Assembly: GCA_038259825.1 (NCBI GenBank)
Contig: JBBSOK010000036.1
Coordinates: 1-24,240, forward strand
DNA: 24,240 nucleotides
Direction: 5' to 3'
Source: JBBSOK01 sp038259825
Lineage (GTDB): Bacteria; Bacteroidota; Bacteroidia; Flavobacteriales; Flavobacteriaceae
The translations under genes were made by a program, and so were the position numbers. Shown piece by piece: positions 16,436 through 23,157 of this stretch. The notes beneath the pieces are model-generated. The model was not told where the DNA came from, did not search any database, and saw nothing but the letters and a program-made list of their open reading frames with translations. Numbering within the stretch: the stretch's first letter is position 1; each line of letters starts with the position of its first letter.

Positions 16436-17677
16436 TTACTCATAGCGTAAACTTTCAATAGGATCTAGTTTAGCAGCTTTGGACGCGGGATATGATCCTG
16501 CAACAACTGCAACTATAAAGGTAATTACAGTTGCCCAAATCATTGGAGTAATAGGAAGTTCAAAGTCTGATCCTAAAACTTGGGCAAAGATAAAACCAGT
16601 TATAATTCCTAAGATAATTCCCAAAATACTCCCGAACTGCCCAATTACAATCGTTTCAATAAAAAATTGAGTTGATATTGTAGAACTTTTAGCGCCAAGT
16701 GCTTTCCGCACACCAATTTCACGCGTTCGTTCGGTTACGGAAACTAGCATAATATTCATTAAAGCAATGGATGAACCTAAAATTGTAATAATGCTAATTA
16801 TCCAAGCGGCCGCTTGTAGGTAGCCAGAAATCATTCCAATTCTATTCAAAAGATCATCACTCCGTTCAATCCCAAAATTGTTTTCTTCAACTGGATTTAA
16901 GCCTCTTATATTTCTAAATGTAACAATAGCTTCATCTTGTGCACCTTGCATCATTTCTTTATCGTCAACTTTTACGCTAATTGTATAATTGATATTTGGA
17001 GCAGTAAAAATACCACGCGCAACTTGTATTGGTATTAGAATCTTTAAATCTTGATTATTTCCAAACGTTGAACCTTTAGATTCGAGAACGCCAATTACTT
17101 TAAATTTTACTCCGCGAACACTCAATGTTGCGCCAATAGGATTGTCATTAACAAACAAACTTTTCAAGAAATCGGATCCAATAATACAGACATTGTTATT
17201 ATTGATAATATCAAAAACAGTAAAATTTCTGCCATTTTCAACCTTAACGCCAGTATTTTCAAGATAATTTTCATTCACTCCAAAAATCTGAACTTCAGGA
17301 TCTGTTTTATTATCTTCAAATTTAACTTCTGCACCTCGTGTTCCCAAAAACGAAATTGACGTTTTGCTAAAAGGATATTGATACAGATCATTAAATTCCC
17401 TAACATTCGTATAATTAATTATAGGATTTATTTTTTCTTTTTCGCCTCCGTTATTGCGCTGCACTTCAAATTCGTATTGTTGAATATTAAACGTATTGGA
17501 ACCCATTGATGCAAAACTGCCCGAAATTGTATTTTCCAATGCTTGCACGGCACTTAAAATACCTACAAGTGCCCATATACCAATACCGATTATTACTATG
17601 GTAAGGATGGTTCTAAGCAGTTGACTTTTAATACTGTCCAGTGCAATTCGAACATTTTCCCGAAATAATGAAAACAT
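16436..17677 (-). CDS. ABC transporter permease, MacB/FtsX type
   Basis: A 413-residue permease of the type VII (MacB-like) ABC family, which uses mechanotransmission to drive export of peptides, lipoproteins or antibiotics across the periplasm. Topology: one N-terminal helix (about 21-45, LRTILTIVIIGIGIWALVGI), a large periplasmic core domain (about 46-280), then three C-terminal helices beginning near 285 with AAAWIISIITILGSSIALMNIMLV. Between helices 2 and 3 is the conserved cytoplasmic loop TERTREIGVRKALGAK that contacts the ATPase, and the C-terminus SYPASKAAKLDPIESLRYE is the family signature. No ATPase gene is next to it: upstream is hisS on the other strand, so its partner is encoded elsewhere. 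Substrate unknown. Confidence 0.93.
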   Translation of the reverse strand: MFSLFRENVRIALDSIKSQLLRTILTIVIIGIGIWALVGILSAVQALENTISGSFASMGSNTFNIQQYEFEVQRNNGGEKEKINPIINYTNVREFNDLYQYPFSKTSISFLGTRGAEVKFEDNKTDPEVQIFGVNENYLENTGVKVENGRNFTVFDIINNNNVCIIGSDFLKSLFVNDNPIGATLSVRGVKFKVIGVLESKGSTFGNNQDLKILIPIQVARGIFTAPNINYTISVKVDDKEMMQGAQDEAIVTFRNIRGLNPVEENNFGIERSDDLLNRIGMISGYLQAAAWIISIITILGSSIALMNIMLVSVTERTREIGVRKALGAKSSTISTQFFIETIVIGQFGSILGIILGIITGFIFAQVLGSDFELPITPMIWATVITFIVAVVAGSYPASKAAKLDPIESLRYE

Positions 17678-17774
17678 ATTTTTGTTGGCTTTATAACCAT
17701 TAGACTCTTAAACTGCGATAAAGTTACTATAAATTAAGATATTTGCATTTTAAAATAAATTTTGCATAATCATA

Positions 17775-19139
17775 ATGAAACCAAGTATTCCCAAAGGCAC
17801 GCGCGATTTTTCTCCTGAAGAGGTATCAAAACGTAATTATATTTTCGAAATAATAAAATCTAACTTTAATCTATTTGGATTTCAACCAATTGAAACACCT
17901 TCGTTTGAAAATAGCGAAACCTTAATGGGTAAATACGGAGATGAAGGGGATAGATTGATTTTTAAAATTTTGAATAGTGGAGATTTTTTAAGTAAAGTTT
18001 CCGATGAAGTATATACTGAAAGAGATAGCTTAAAACTTACATCAACTATTTCAGAAAAAGCATTACGATACGATCTTACTGTGCCATTTGCAAGATATGT
18101 TGTTCAACATCAAAACGAAATCAATTTTCCATTCAAAAGATATCAAATGCAACCCGTTTGGCGTGCAGATAGACCACAAAAAGGACGTTTTCGTGAATTT
18201 TTCCAATGTGACGCGGATGTTGTTGGAAGTACTTCACTTTGGCAAGAAGTTGAATTAATACAATTATATGATTCCGTTTTTTCAAAATTGAATTTGGAAG
18301 GTGTAATTATTAAATTGAACAATCGAAAAATACTAAGCGGAATTGCTGAAGTTATTGGAGCAGAAGATAAGTTGATAGATTTTACGGTTGCTTTGGATAA
18401 GCTTGATAAAATTGGAGAAGATGGCGTGAAAAAGGAAATGCGAGAAAAAGGAATTACGGAGGAAGCATTAAACAAACTTCAGCCGTTATTTTCTTTTGAT
18501 GGAAGCAATGAAAATAAGTTAAAATCTTTATCTAAGTTGTTAGAAACTTCTGTAATTGGTAAAAAAGGTATTGAAGAATTATTGTTTATAACCCAAACAG
18601 TCAAAAACCTTGGTTTGAAGTCTTCAATATTGAAGTTGGACGTAACATTGGCGCGTGGTTTAAATTATTATACCGGAGCAATTATTGAAGTTGCTGCACC
18701 GGAAAATGTGAGTATGGGAAGTATTGGCGGTGGTGGCCGTTATGATGATTTAACAGGTATTTTTGGACTTAAAGATGTTAGTGGCGTTGGAGTATCTTTT
18801 GGCTTGGACAGGATCTATTTGGTTTTGGAAGAATTAAATTTATTCCCCGATGCAGTCTTGGAAAGCACCAAAATACTTTTCCTGAACTTTGGCGAAATTG
18901 AGTCTTTATATGCTATGCAAGCAATCGGAAAGCTTAGAGAAAATAATATTACAAGTGAGCTTTATCCAGATAACGCAAAAATGGGCAAACAAATGGGATA
19001 TGCCGACAAACGTATTATTCCGTTTGTAATTTTGGCCGGAGAAAAAGAAATAAGCGAAAATGTTTATACGCTCAAAAATATGAAAAGCGGGGAGCAGCAA
19101 TCTATAACTTTAACTGAATTAGTTAAAAAATTTCAATAA
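17775..19139 (+). CDS. hisS: Histidine-tRNA ligase
   Basis: A 454-residue class II aminoacyl-tRNA synthetase that charges tRNA-His. Order of signatures: N-terminal PSIPKGTRDFSPEE, motif 1 region around 60-100, motif 2 KRYQMQPVWRADRPQKGRFREFFQ near 120-145, the histidine-specific LARGLNYYTGAIIEV near 290-305, motif 3 GGGGRYDDL near 316-324 with GVSFGLDRI, and a C-terminal anticodon-binding domain (about 360-454) with NAKMGKQMGYADKR. The first motif region contains an insertion typical of the longer bacterial form. It is divergent from the ABC permease. The short hairpin ATTGTT/AACAAT just after its stop lacks a T run. Confidence 0.97.
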   Translation: MKPSIPKGTRDFSPEEVSKRNYIFEIIKSNFNLFGFQPIETPSFENSETLMGKYGDEGDRLIFKILNSGDFLSKVSDEVYTERDSLKLTSTISEKALRYDLTVPFARYVVQHQNEINFPFKRYQMQPVWRADRPQKGRFREFFQCDADVVGSTSLWQEVELIQLYDSVFSKLNLEGVIIKLNNRKILSGIAEVIGAEDKLIDFTVALDKLDKIGEDGVKKEMREKGITEEALNKLQPLFSFDGSNENKLKSLSKLLETSVIGKKGIEELLFITQTVKNLGLKSSILKLDVTLARGLNYYTGAIIEVAAPENVSMGSIGGGGRYDDLTGIFGLKDVSGVGVSFGLDRIYLVLEELNLFPDAVLESTKILFLNFGEIESLYAMQAIGKLRENNITSELYPDNAKMGKQMGYADKRIIPFVILAGEKEISENVYTLKNMKSGEQQSITLTELVKKFQ

Positions 19140-19168
19140 AATTGTTCTTTAAAAAACAATGGTAAAAC

Positions 19169-19198
19169 TTGCCTTAATTGATATTGTTGTTATCTTTG
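19169..19198 (+). promoter_or_regulatory. Consensus promoter of tRNA-Met
   Basis: TTG at 19169-19171 and TATCTTTG at 19191-19198 are exactly 19 bp apart. The tRNA begins 20 bp after the -7 box. Confidence 0.85.
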
Positions 19199-19217
19199 CC
19201 GTCTGAAAAAAAATTAT

Positions 19218-19294
19218 GGCGAGGTAGCTCAGTTGGTTAGAGCGTCGGATTCATAACCCGGAGGTCGGGGGATCGTGCCCCCCTCTCGCTACCA
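19218..19294 (+). tRNA. tRNA-Met (CAT anticodon, elongator type)
   Basis: A 77-nt cloverleaf can be folded by eye: acceptor GGCGAGG with TCTCGCT (G-U at both ends of the stem), T8-A9, D arm GCTC-loop-GAGC, anticodon loop TTCATAA with anticodon CAT, 5-nt variable loop AGGTC, T stem GGGGG/CCCCC, discriminator A and encoded CCA. The D loop AGTTGGTTA and the G1-paired acceptor fit an elongator rather than initiator; a tRNA-Ile with lysidine cannot be fully excluded. The T loop is ATCGTGC instead of the usual TTCRANY, which swaps the T54-A58 pair to A54-T58. It has its own promoter and terminator. Confidence 0.92.
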
Positions 19295-19302
19295 TTAAAT
19301 AA

Positions 19303-19330
19303 AGGCTTCACAGGTTTGTGAGGTCTTTTT
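19303..19330 (+). terminator. Terminator after tRNA-Met
   Basis: AGGCTTCACA (19303-19312) pairs with TGTGAGGTCT (19317-19326) with two wobbles around GGTT, followed by T-rich sequence. Confidence 0.8.
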
Positions 19331-19586
19331 GTTTTTAATGTAGTACAGAATAACAGGATTATATTTAGTAATTAACCAATTCATATTTTTTGACCCCAAA
19401 CCTTATTAATTAAGATAACAGAATATTTATGTTGGTTATAGACTATTAATTTTTATAAAGCATTTTCACGGAGATTTGAACTTTTTTAACTGTGCCTTAT
19501 TAATTATATTTCAAATTATCGAAATGTCTGTCATTTACTTCTTATTTGAGTCGGCTACATAGGTTTAATAACTGGTTATTTTTCAA
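19331..19586. other. Gene-free gap after the tRNA
   Basis: About 255 bp of AT-rich DNA with stops in all frames and no promoter or repeat that I recognise. It separates the housekeeping block from the decayed accessory region. No copy of the tRNA 3' end, which would mark an attachment site, was seen here or further right. Confidence 0.5.
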
Positions 19587-20075
19587 ATGAAAGTATTGAA
19601 GTTTTTTACGACTTGGAATGTGAAAGATTATTGGGAAATTCAATTAAACAGTGAACTTTCCTACGGTCAGGCAAAGTCAGATTTAGAAGGTTACAAGTTC
19701 AATGACAGTGGCATTTCCTACTACGCAGGCGTTAATCAATCTTTTACATTTGGAAAGAACTGGAATGCAACCTGGAATAGTTTTTATAGCCAAAGTGGAA
19801 GATATGGCAATACGACTTTTAAACCTTCTTACGATATTTCTTTCAGTTTACGTAAAGACCTTCTTGATAATAAAATAAGATTAAATTTAAGCGCGTAAAA
19901 TGTATTGAAAAAAAGCCAATGGATACAAAATACACAGCAAGACAATGTTAATACAAATTGGGTTAACCGATGGGAAACCAGAAAAGTAACACTTGCAATA
20001 ACTTATAATTTTGGTAATGCTAAAAAGAAAGAAGTGAAAGATGCAGATCTAAATGACGAGCAAAACAGATTGTAA
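19587..20075 (+). pseudogene. Remnant of an outer-membrane beta-barrel (TonB-dependent-receptor-like) gene
   Basis: Two consecutive open stretches in one frame encode what looks like the last part of an outer-membrane barrel. The first (19587-19898) has alternating aromatic/polar strands such as YWEIQLNSELSYGQ, GISYYAGVNQSFTFGKNWNATWNSFY and SFSLRKDLLDNKIRLNLS, then stops at a TAA (19896-19898). The second continues in the same frame to 20075 with SQWIQNTQQDN, NRWETRKVTLAITYNFGN and a charged tail. WETRKVTLAITYNFGN is the usual closing strand of flavobacterial outer-membrane beta-barrel family proteins, which are typically 700 residues or more. So at least 75 percent of the gene is missing on the 5' side (an in-frame stop lies at 19569-19571) and the rest carries a nonsense codon. 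A dead fragment is the simplest reading; a sequencing error would explain the TAA but not the truncation. Confidence 0.8.
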
Positions 20076-20703
20076 TATATAAATTTCAAATTTGTAATTA
20101 ATTTCAATTCATTTTCAAAATCCAAATTCGTTTAGTTGTTGTATTTGAAATAAGTTTTTTGAGCTGGCTTACAACACGAAGAATAACCGCATTTACACAA
20201 TTCTATTTAATGTTTTTTGAATAAGCAACGGATTTAGTCATTCCGAGTAGATTAGGACCTAGTCTATTCAGCCTTATGGACAATTGTAATTTTAAATTAG
20301 CACTGTGATAGAAATATTATATTAAATTATTATCTAAAAAGAACTAATGAATAAGATTGCCATAATTAGCTTTCAAACTAAGCAATCCTAAAACACCGGG
20401 GTGATTCCCACTCTTTTAATGATTTTACCAAATTTAGGTCGGTGAAGCGATGATCTCCATTTGAAGTTTTGTGGTACGGTTAGCTTATTCTTTTTATAAA
20501 TTACTTTTTAATAATTAAATATGAAGAAATTTTTATAGTTTGCAAAAGTATGGACGGATTCGATATATATGATAATTTAAGCGTTTATTTCTATCAAATT
20601 CAATGACAACGCTATGGTATACTAGGCTTTTTAAAAGTTTTGTCAAACGAATACCTTATAATATTGTAGTCAGCGGGGGTATAAGACTAAGTGCCTAAAA
20701 TAA
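20076..20703. other. Gene-free decayed stretch
   Basis: About 630 bp with frequent stops in all six frames. I found no transposase, integrase or RNA gene. Notable only: a near-perfect palindrome at 20248-20266. Base composition shifts between AT-rich blocks and less AT-rich blocks (about 20385-20480), which may be fragments of former genes too eroded to recognise. Confidence 0.5.
20248..20266. repeat. 19-bp near-palindrome in the decayed stretch
   Basis: TAGATTAGG and CCTAGTCTA are reverse complements apart from one position, with a single central A. It may be a leftover operator or recombination site, or chance. Confidence 0.35.
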
Positions 20704-21165
20704 ATTAATAAAAAGCGCACCGAATCACGCATTACCAGACTATCACGTGTAGGTTTTGACAATACGTTAGGATATCTGAATGGTGGTTTTGAAGCTTGGA
20801 AAAAAGCGTCCAAAGAATACGACGCCGTAACTTCCATTCCTGCAAATGAATTTCAGCAAGTTGAAGACGACACCCAAAAAGACGTTCCTGTATTTGATGT
20901 AAGAAAGCCTGACGAATTCAAATTAGAACACGTGTTGAATGCAAATAACACTTCGTTATCAAACATCAATGACCATTTAGCAGAATTTCCAAAAAATGAG
21001 ACTTTTTACCTGCATTGTGAAGGTGGATATCGAAGTATGATTGCAGCCTCAATCTTGAAAAGCCGAGGTATCCACAGTTTAATAGACGTGCAAGGCGGAT
21101 TTGCGGCAATAAAAGAGGCAGGAGTTGAAACTACGGACTTTGTGTGTCCATCAACTTTAAAATAA
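20704..21165 (+). pseudogene. 5'-truncated metallo-beta-lactamase/rhodanese fusion (CstB type), rhodanese end only
   Basis: The frame is open from 20704 (after TAA 20701-20703) to the TAA at 21163-21165 and encodes 153 residues. It begins inside a rhodanese-like domain (RLSRVGFDNTLGYLNGGFEAWKK is the conserved end of the first rhodanese domain) and continues through a complete second rhodanese domain with VFDVRKPDEF and the active loop HCEGGYRS, where Cys is the sulfur acceptor, ending TTDFVCPSTLK. Full-length relatives are about 450 residues: a metallo-beta-lactamase persulfide dioxygenase domain followed by two rhodanese domains, as in CstB. The roughly 300-residue catalytic N-terminal part is absent and no credible start codon exists before the homology; the first ATG (20932) lies within the second rhodanese domain. 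Hence a broken gene, though the isolated rhodanese domain might still fold if translated. Confidence 0.85.
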
Positions 21166-21198
21166 ATGATTGATTTTTGGTTAGGTTAGTAGCAAAAT

Positions 21199-21221
21199 GC
21201 GGCAAGAGATTGTCGCTTTTT
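21199..21221 (+). terminator. Terminator after the CstB-type remnant
   Basis: GCGGCAA (21199-21205) pairs with TTGTCGC (21210-21216) with one wobble around GAGA, followed by five T. It resembles the terminator after the peroxiredoxin gene. Confidence 0.8.
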
Positions 21222-21225
21222 GTAT

Positions 21226-21819
21226 TTAAAAATTCTTTTGAAATACCAGCTTCGTCATTGCTCGCATATCTTGAACGTTCGTGGTCTTTACAGGTTCAAT
21301 CAAATCAATATCAAATTCCTTTGTCAAACTTGCTATCCGTTCTCTGGTTAAATAATACGTGCCTTTTTGTCCATTTTCTTTGTATGTAATTTCAGGAGCA
21401 TTTCCGTCCAAGCCTATGTTTGACGCCATTCTAATAAGTAAAGTACCATTTGGTTTTAACACACGAACTAATTCTGTAAACATAGCGGTAAAATGTGTTT
21501 CGCTTTTTGCGAAATGTAATACTGCACAACATAAAATATGATCAAAACGGTTTTCGCCGTACGGCAAATTGTCCAATGTTCCAACGGTAAAATTTGAAGC
21601 TGCTTCAGGGTATATTTTTTTTGCATTTGCTAAAAATTCAGCATCTGCATCTATTCCAAATATCTCAAAATCATTTGGATAAAACCATTTTAGGTTTCTA
21701 CCACCACCGCAGCCAGCATCCAAAATAGATTGTCCGTTCAGATAGCGTTCTTTTAAAATTTGGTCAATGACATAGATGTCAATATTACCAATTAAATTGA
21801 AAGTGTTTTCGTAATTCAT
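21226..21819 (-). CDS. Class I SAM-dependent methyltransferase
   Basis: A 197-residue Rossmann-fold methyltransferase. Motif I is ILDAGCGGGRN (DAGCGGG at 34-40), the acidic end of strand 2 is IFGIDADAEFL near 54, motif III/IV is NRFDHILCCAVLHF near 90, and VLKPNGTLLIRMA near 122 is the post-IV strand. The N-terminal MNYENTFNLIGNIDIYVIDQIL is short and helical; it points to small-molecule methyltransferases rather than RNA or protein types. Substrate unknown; given the neighbours, a thiol, metalloid or toxic small molecule is possible. It is divergent from the peroxiredoxin gene across a 117-bp gap containing a palindrome that could control both. It faces the CstB-type remnant tail to tail. 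Confidence 0.88.
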   Translation of the reverse strand: MNYENTFNLIGNIDIYVIDQILKERYLNGQSILDAGCGGGRNLKWFYPNDFEIFGIDADAEFLANAKKIYPEAASNFTVGTLDNLPYGENRFDHILCCAVLHFAKSETHFTAMFTELVRVLKPNGTLLIRMASNIGLDGNAPEITYKENGQKGTYYLTRERIASLTKEFDIDLIEPVKTTNVQDMRAMTKLVFQKNF

Positions 21820-21838
21820 CTGTTCCTTAATTCTGGCA

Positions 21839-21846
21839 ACAATATA
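21839..21846 (-). promoter_or_regulatory. Candidate -7-like box of the divergent methyltransferase
   Basis: On the minus strand TATATTGT (21846 to 21839) lies 36 bp after the first base of the palindrome read on that strand (21882), the same spacing as on the plus side. It leaves a leader of about 15 nt before the methyltransferase ATG. The match is weaker than the plus-strand boxes. Confidence 0.35.
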
Positions 21847-21868
21847 AAAAGAATTATTTGCTACTTCT

Positions 21869-21912
21869 GTAACACTTGTTACTGTTTTTGGATAGCAATC
21901 TTAATACTTTTA
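21869..21912 (+). promoter_or_regulatory. Palindromic operator plus -7-like box upstream of the peroxiredoxin gene
   Basis: GTAACA-CT-TGTTAC (21869-21882) is a perfect 6+2+6 palindrome. TACTTTTA at 21905-21912, 36 bp after its first base, resembles the -7 box TAnnTTTG but lacks the final G, and no TTG lies at the -33 position. If the box starts at -12, the palindrome centre is at -41.5, the usual site of a class II Crp/Fnr-type activator. An identical arrangement precedes the rhodanese gene at 22674. Confidence 0.75.
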
Positions 21913-21936
21913 TATCATTAAATAAAAACAAACATT

Positions 21937-22596
21937 ATGGAAAATACAGATTCAAATACAGTTTACGCAATGCCAAGAATAGGCGATAAAGCACCGGACT
22001 TTAAAGCAAAAACCACCAAAGGAGATATCCAAATGGCAGACTTTGCAAAGGATAAATGGATTGTGATGTTCTCACACCCAGCAGATTTTACACCTGTTTG
22101 TACCACGGAAATGAGCGGTTTTGCAACAAGGAAAGATGAGTTTACCGCATTGAATACCGAGTTGTTGGGTTTAAGCATCGACAGCATACACTCACATTTG
22201 GGATGGGTTAATAATGTAAGAGAAAAAACAGGCGTTTATTTTGACTTCCCAATTATTGCCGATATTGATATGAAAGTATCAAAACTCTATGGAATGCTAC
22301 AGCCCAATGAAAGTGAAACTGCTGCTGTGCGTGCTGTTTTCTTTATAGACCCAAAAAAGAAAATCCGTTTGATAATGTACTATCCACTAAACGTAGGTAG
22401 AAATATGGACGAAATTTTGAGAGCGTTATTAGCGTTGCAAACTTCCGATGAACACGGAGTAGCGATGCCTTTGGATTGGAAGAAAGGTGATAAAGTAATA
22501 ATCCCACCGCCAAAAACATTAGATGAAATGAACGCACGTATAGCGGATGATACTTGCGAAAAAGTAGATTTTTATTTGGCAAAAAAATCATTGTGA
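21937..22596 (+). CDS. Peroxiredoxin, Prx6 (1-Cys-like/archaeal) subfamily
   Basis: A 219-residue thiol peroxidase that reduces hydrogen peroxide, alkyl hydroperoxides or peroxynitrite. The peroxidatic Cys55 sits in the canonical PADFTPVCTTE, with the conserved Arg in AAVRAVFFIDPKKKIR. The long C-terminal extension (about 165-219), with LLALQTSDEHGVAMPLDW and then Cys207 in DDTCEKVDFYL, marks the Prx6 group; Cys207 matches the position of the C-terminal resolving cysteine of archaeal Prx6-like enzymes, so it may work as a 2-Cys enzyme fed by thioredoxin. A thioredoxin gene lies about 850 bp downstream. The gene has its own palindrome-controlled promoter and its own terminator, so it is a single-gene unit in the island. 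Confidence 0.93.
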   Translation: MENTDSNTVYAMPRIGDKAPDFKAKTTKGDIQMADFAKDKWIVMFSHPADFTPVCTTEMSGFATRKDEFTALNTELLGLSIDSIHSHLGWVNNVREKTGVYFDFPIIADIDMKVSKLYGMLQPNESETAAVRAVFFIDPKKKIRLIMYYPLNVGRNMDEILRALLALQTSDEHGVAMPLDWKKGDKVIIPPPKTLDEMNARIADDTCEKVDFYLAKKSL

Positions 22597-22634
22597 TCAA
22601 CAGTTATTGATTTTTTAGTTAAGGTTGGTTATTG

Positions 22635-22665
22635 AAAAAGCGGCGAGCAATCGTCGCTTTTTTTT
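22635..22665 (+). terminator. Terminator after the peroxiredoxin gene
   Basis: GCGGCGA (22640-22646) pairs with TCGTCGC (22651-22657) with one wobble around GCAA, flanked by A5 and T8. Confidence 0.9.
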
Positions 22666-22673
22666 GGACTTTG

Positions 22674-22717
22674 GTAACATATGTTACTAACTACTAACCG
22701 CTAAGTCCCTAATTTTA
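22674..22717 (+). promoter_or_regulatory. Palindromic operator plus -7-like box upstream of the rhodanese operon
   Basis: GTAACA-TA-TGTTAC (22674-22687) is a perfect palindrome identical to that before the peroxiredoxin gene except for the central dinucleotide. TAATTTTA at 22710-22717 follows exactly 36 bp after its first base, again without a -33 TTG. Both promoters continue with TTTTATA and then AATAAAAA. This is the likely start of the rhodanese-HMA-thioredoxin-methyltransferase operon. Confidence 0.75.
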
Positions 22718-22734
22718 TAATTGAATAAAAATAA

Positions 22735-23100
22735 ATGCAAAACATTGTATTAATTATGACACTTATGAGCTCTTTATTTGGCGCAAATGCGCAACAAAAC
22801 GATTCTATAAAAATCCTAACAGTTTCAGAATTTAAAAAAGCCATTTCAGCAAAAGAAGTACAATTGGTTGACGTGCGTACGGCTAAAGAATTTAATGAAG
22901 GTGCAATTGATAACGCATTGAATATTGATTTCTTCCAACAGGAAACTTTCGATAATACATTTAGCAATTTGGATAAAGAACAGCCAATCTATATCTACTG
23001 TCGTTCTGGAAACCGAAGCCAACAGGCAGCTGCCAAGTTGAAGGCAATGGGCTTTTCAGAAATTTACGATTTACAAGGTGGATTTTTAAACTGGAAATAA
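22735..23100 (+). CDS. Exported single-domain rhodanese
   Basis: A 121-residue protein made of a short signal peptide (MQNIVLIMTLMSSLFGANAQ) and one rhodanese domain (about 27-121). Rhodaneses carry sulfane sulfur as a cysteine persulfide. Seen: LVDVRTAKEFNEGAIDNALNI, the active loop YCRSGNRS with Cys89 as sulfur acceptor, and the closing IYDLQGGFLNWK. The signal peptide places it in the periplasm, unlike the thioredoxin encoded downstream, so the two probably do not act in the same compartment unless the signal is poorly used. It is first in a four-gene run and has the same promoter layout as the peroxiredoxin gene. Confidence 0.92.
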   Translation: MQNIVLIMTLMSSLFGANAQQNDSIKILTVSEFKKAISAKEVQLVDVRTAKEFNEGAIDNALNIDFFQQETFDNTFSNLDKEQPIYIYCRSGNRSQQAAAKLKAMGFSEIYDLQGGFLNWK

Positions 23101-23157
23101 TTATGAACCGACCTTTTTGGCGAACCGATTTTACCAAAATTAAAATAACAAATAAAA

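Noticed and set aside
19141..19160. Terminator after hisS
   Set aside because: ATTGTT/AACAAT gives only a six-pair AT-rich stem with no T run.
20076..20703. Insertion sequence or integrase remnant in the gene-free stretch
   Set aside because: No transposase-like reading frame, terminal inverted repeats or target-site duplication could be recognised on either strand.
20932..21165. A 77-residue rhodanese gene starting at ATG 20932
   Set aside because: The homology extends upstream in the same frame to about 20704, and the ATG falls inside the rhodanese fold, so it is part of a truncated larger gene.
21177..21541. Small plus-strand frames opposite the methyltransferase (21177-21389, 21359-21541)
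   Set aside because: They are antisense to a clear SAM methyltransferase and show no domain features.
22343..22600. Minus-strand 85-codon frame opposite the peroxiredoxin
   Set aside because: It is a shadow of the peroxiredoxin gene with no recognisable content.
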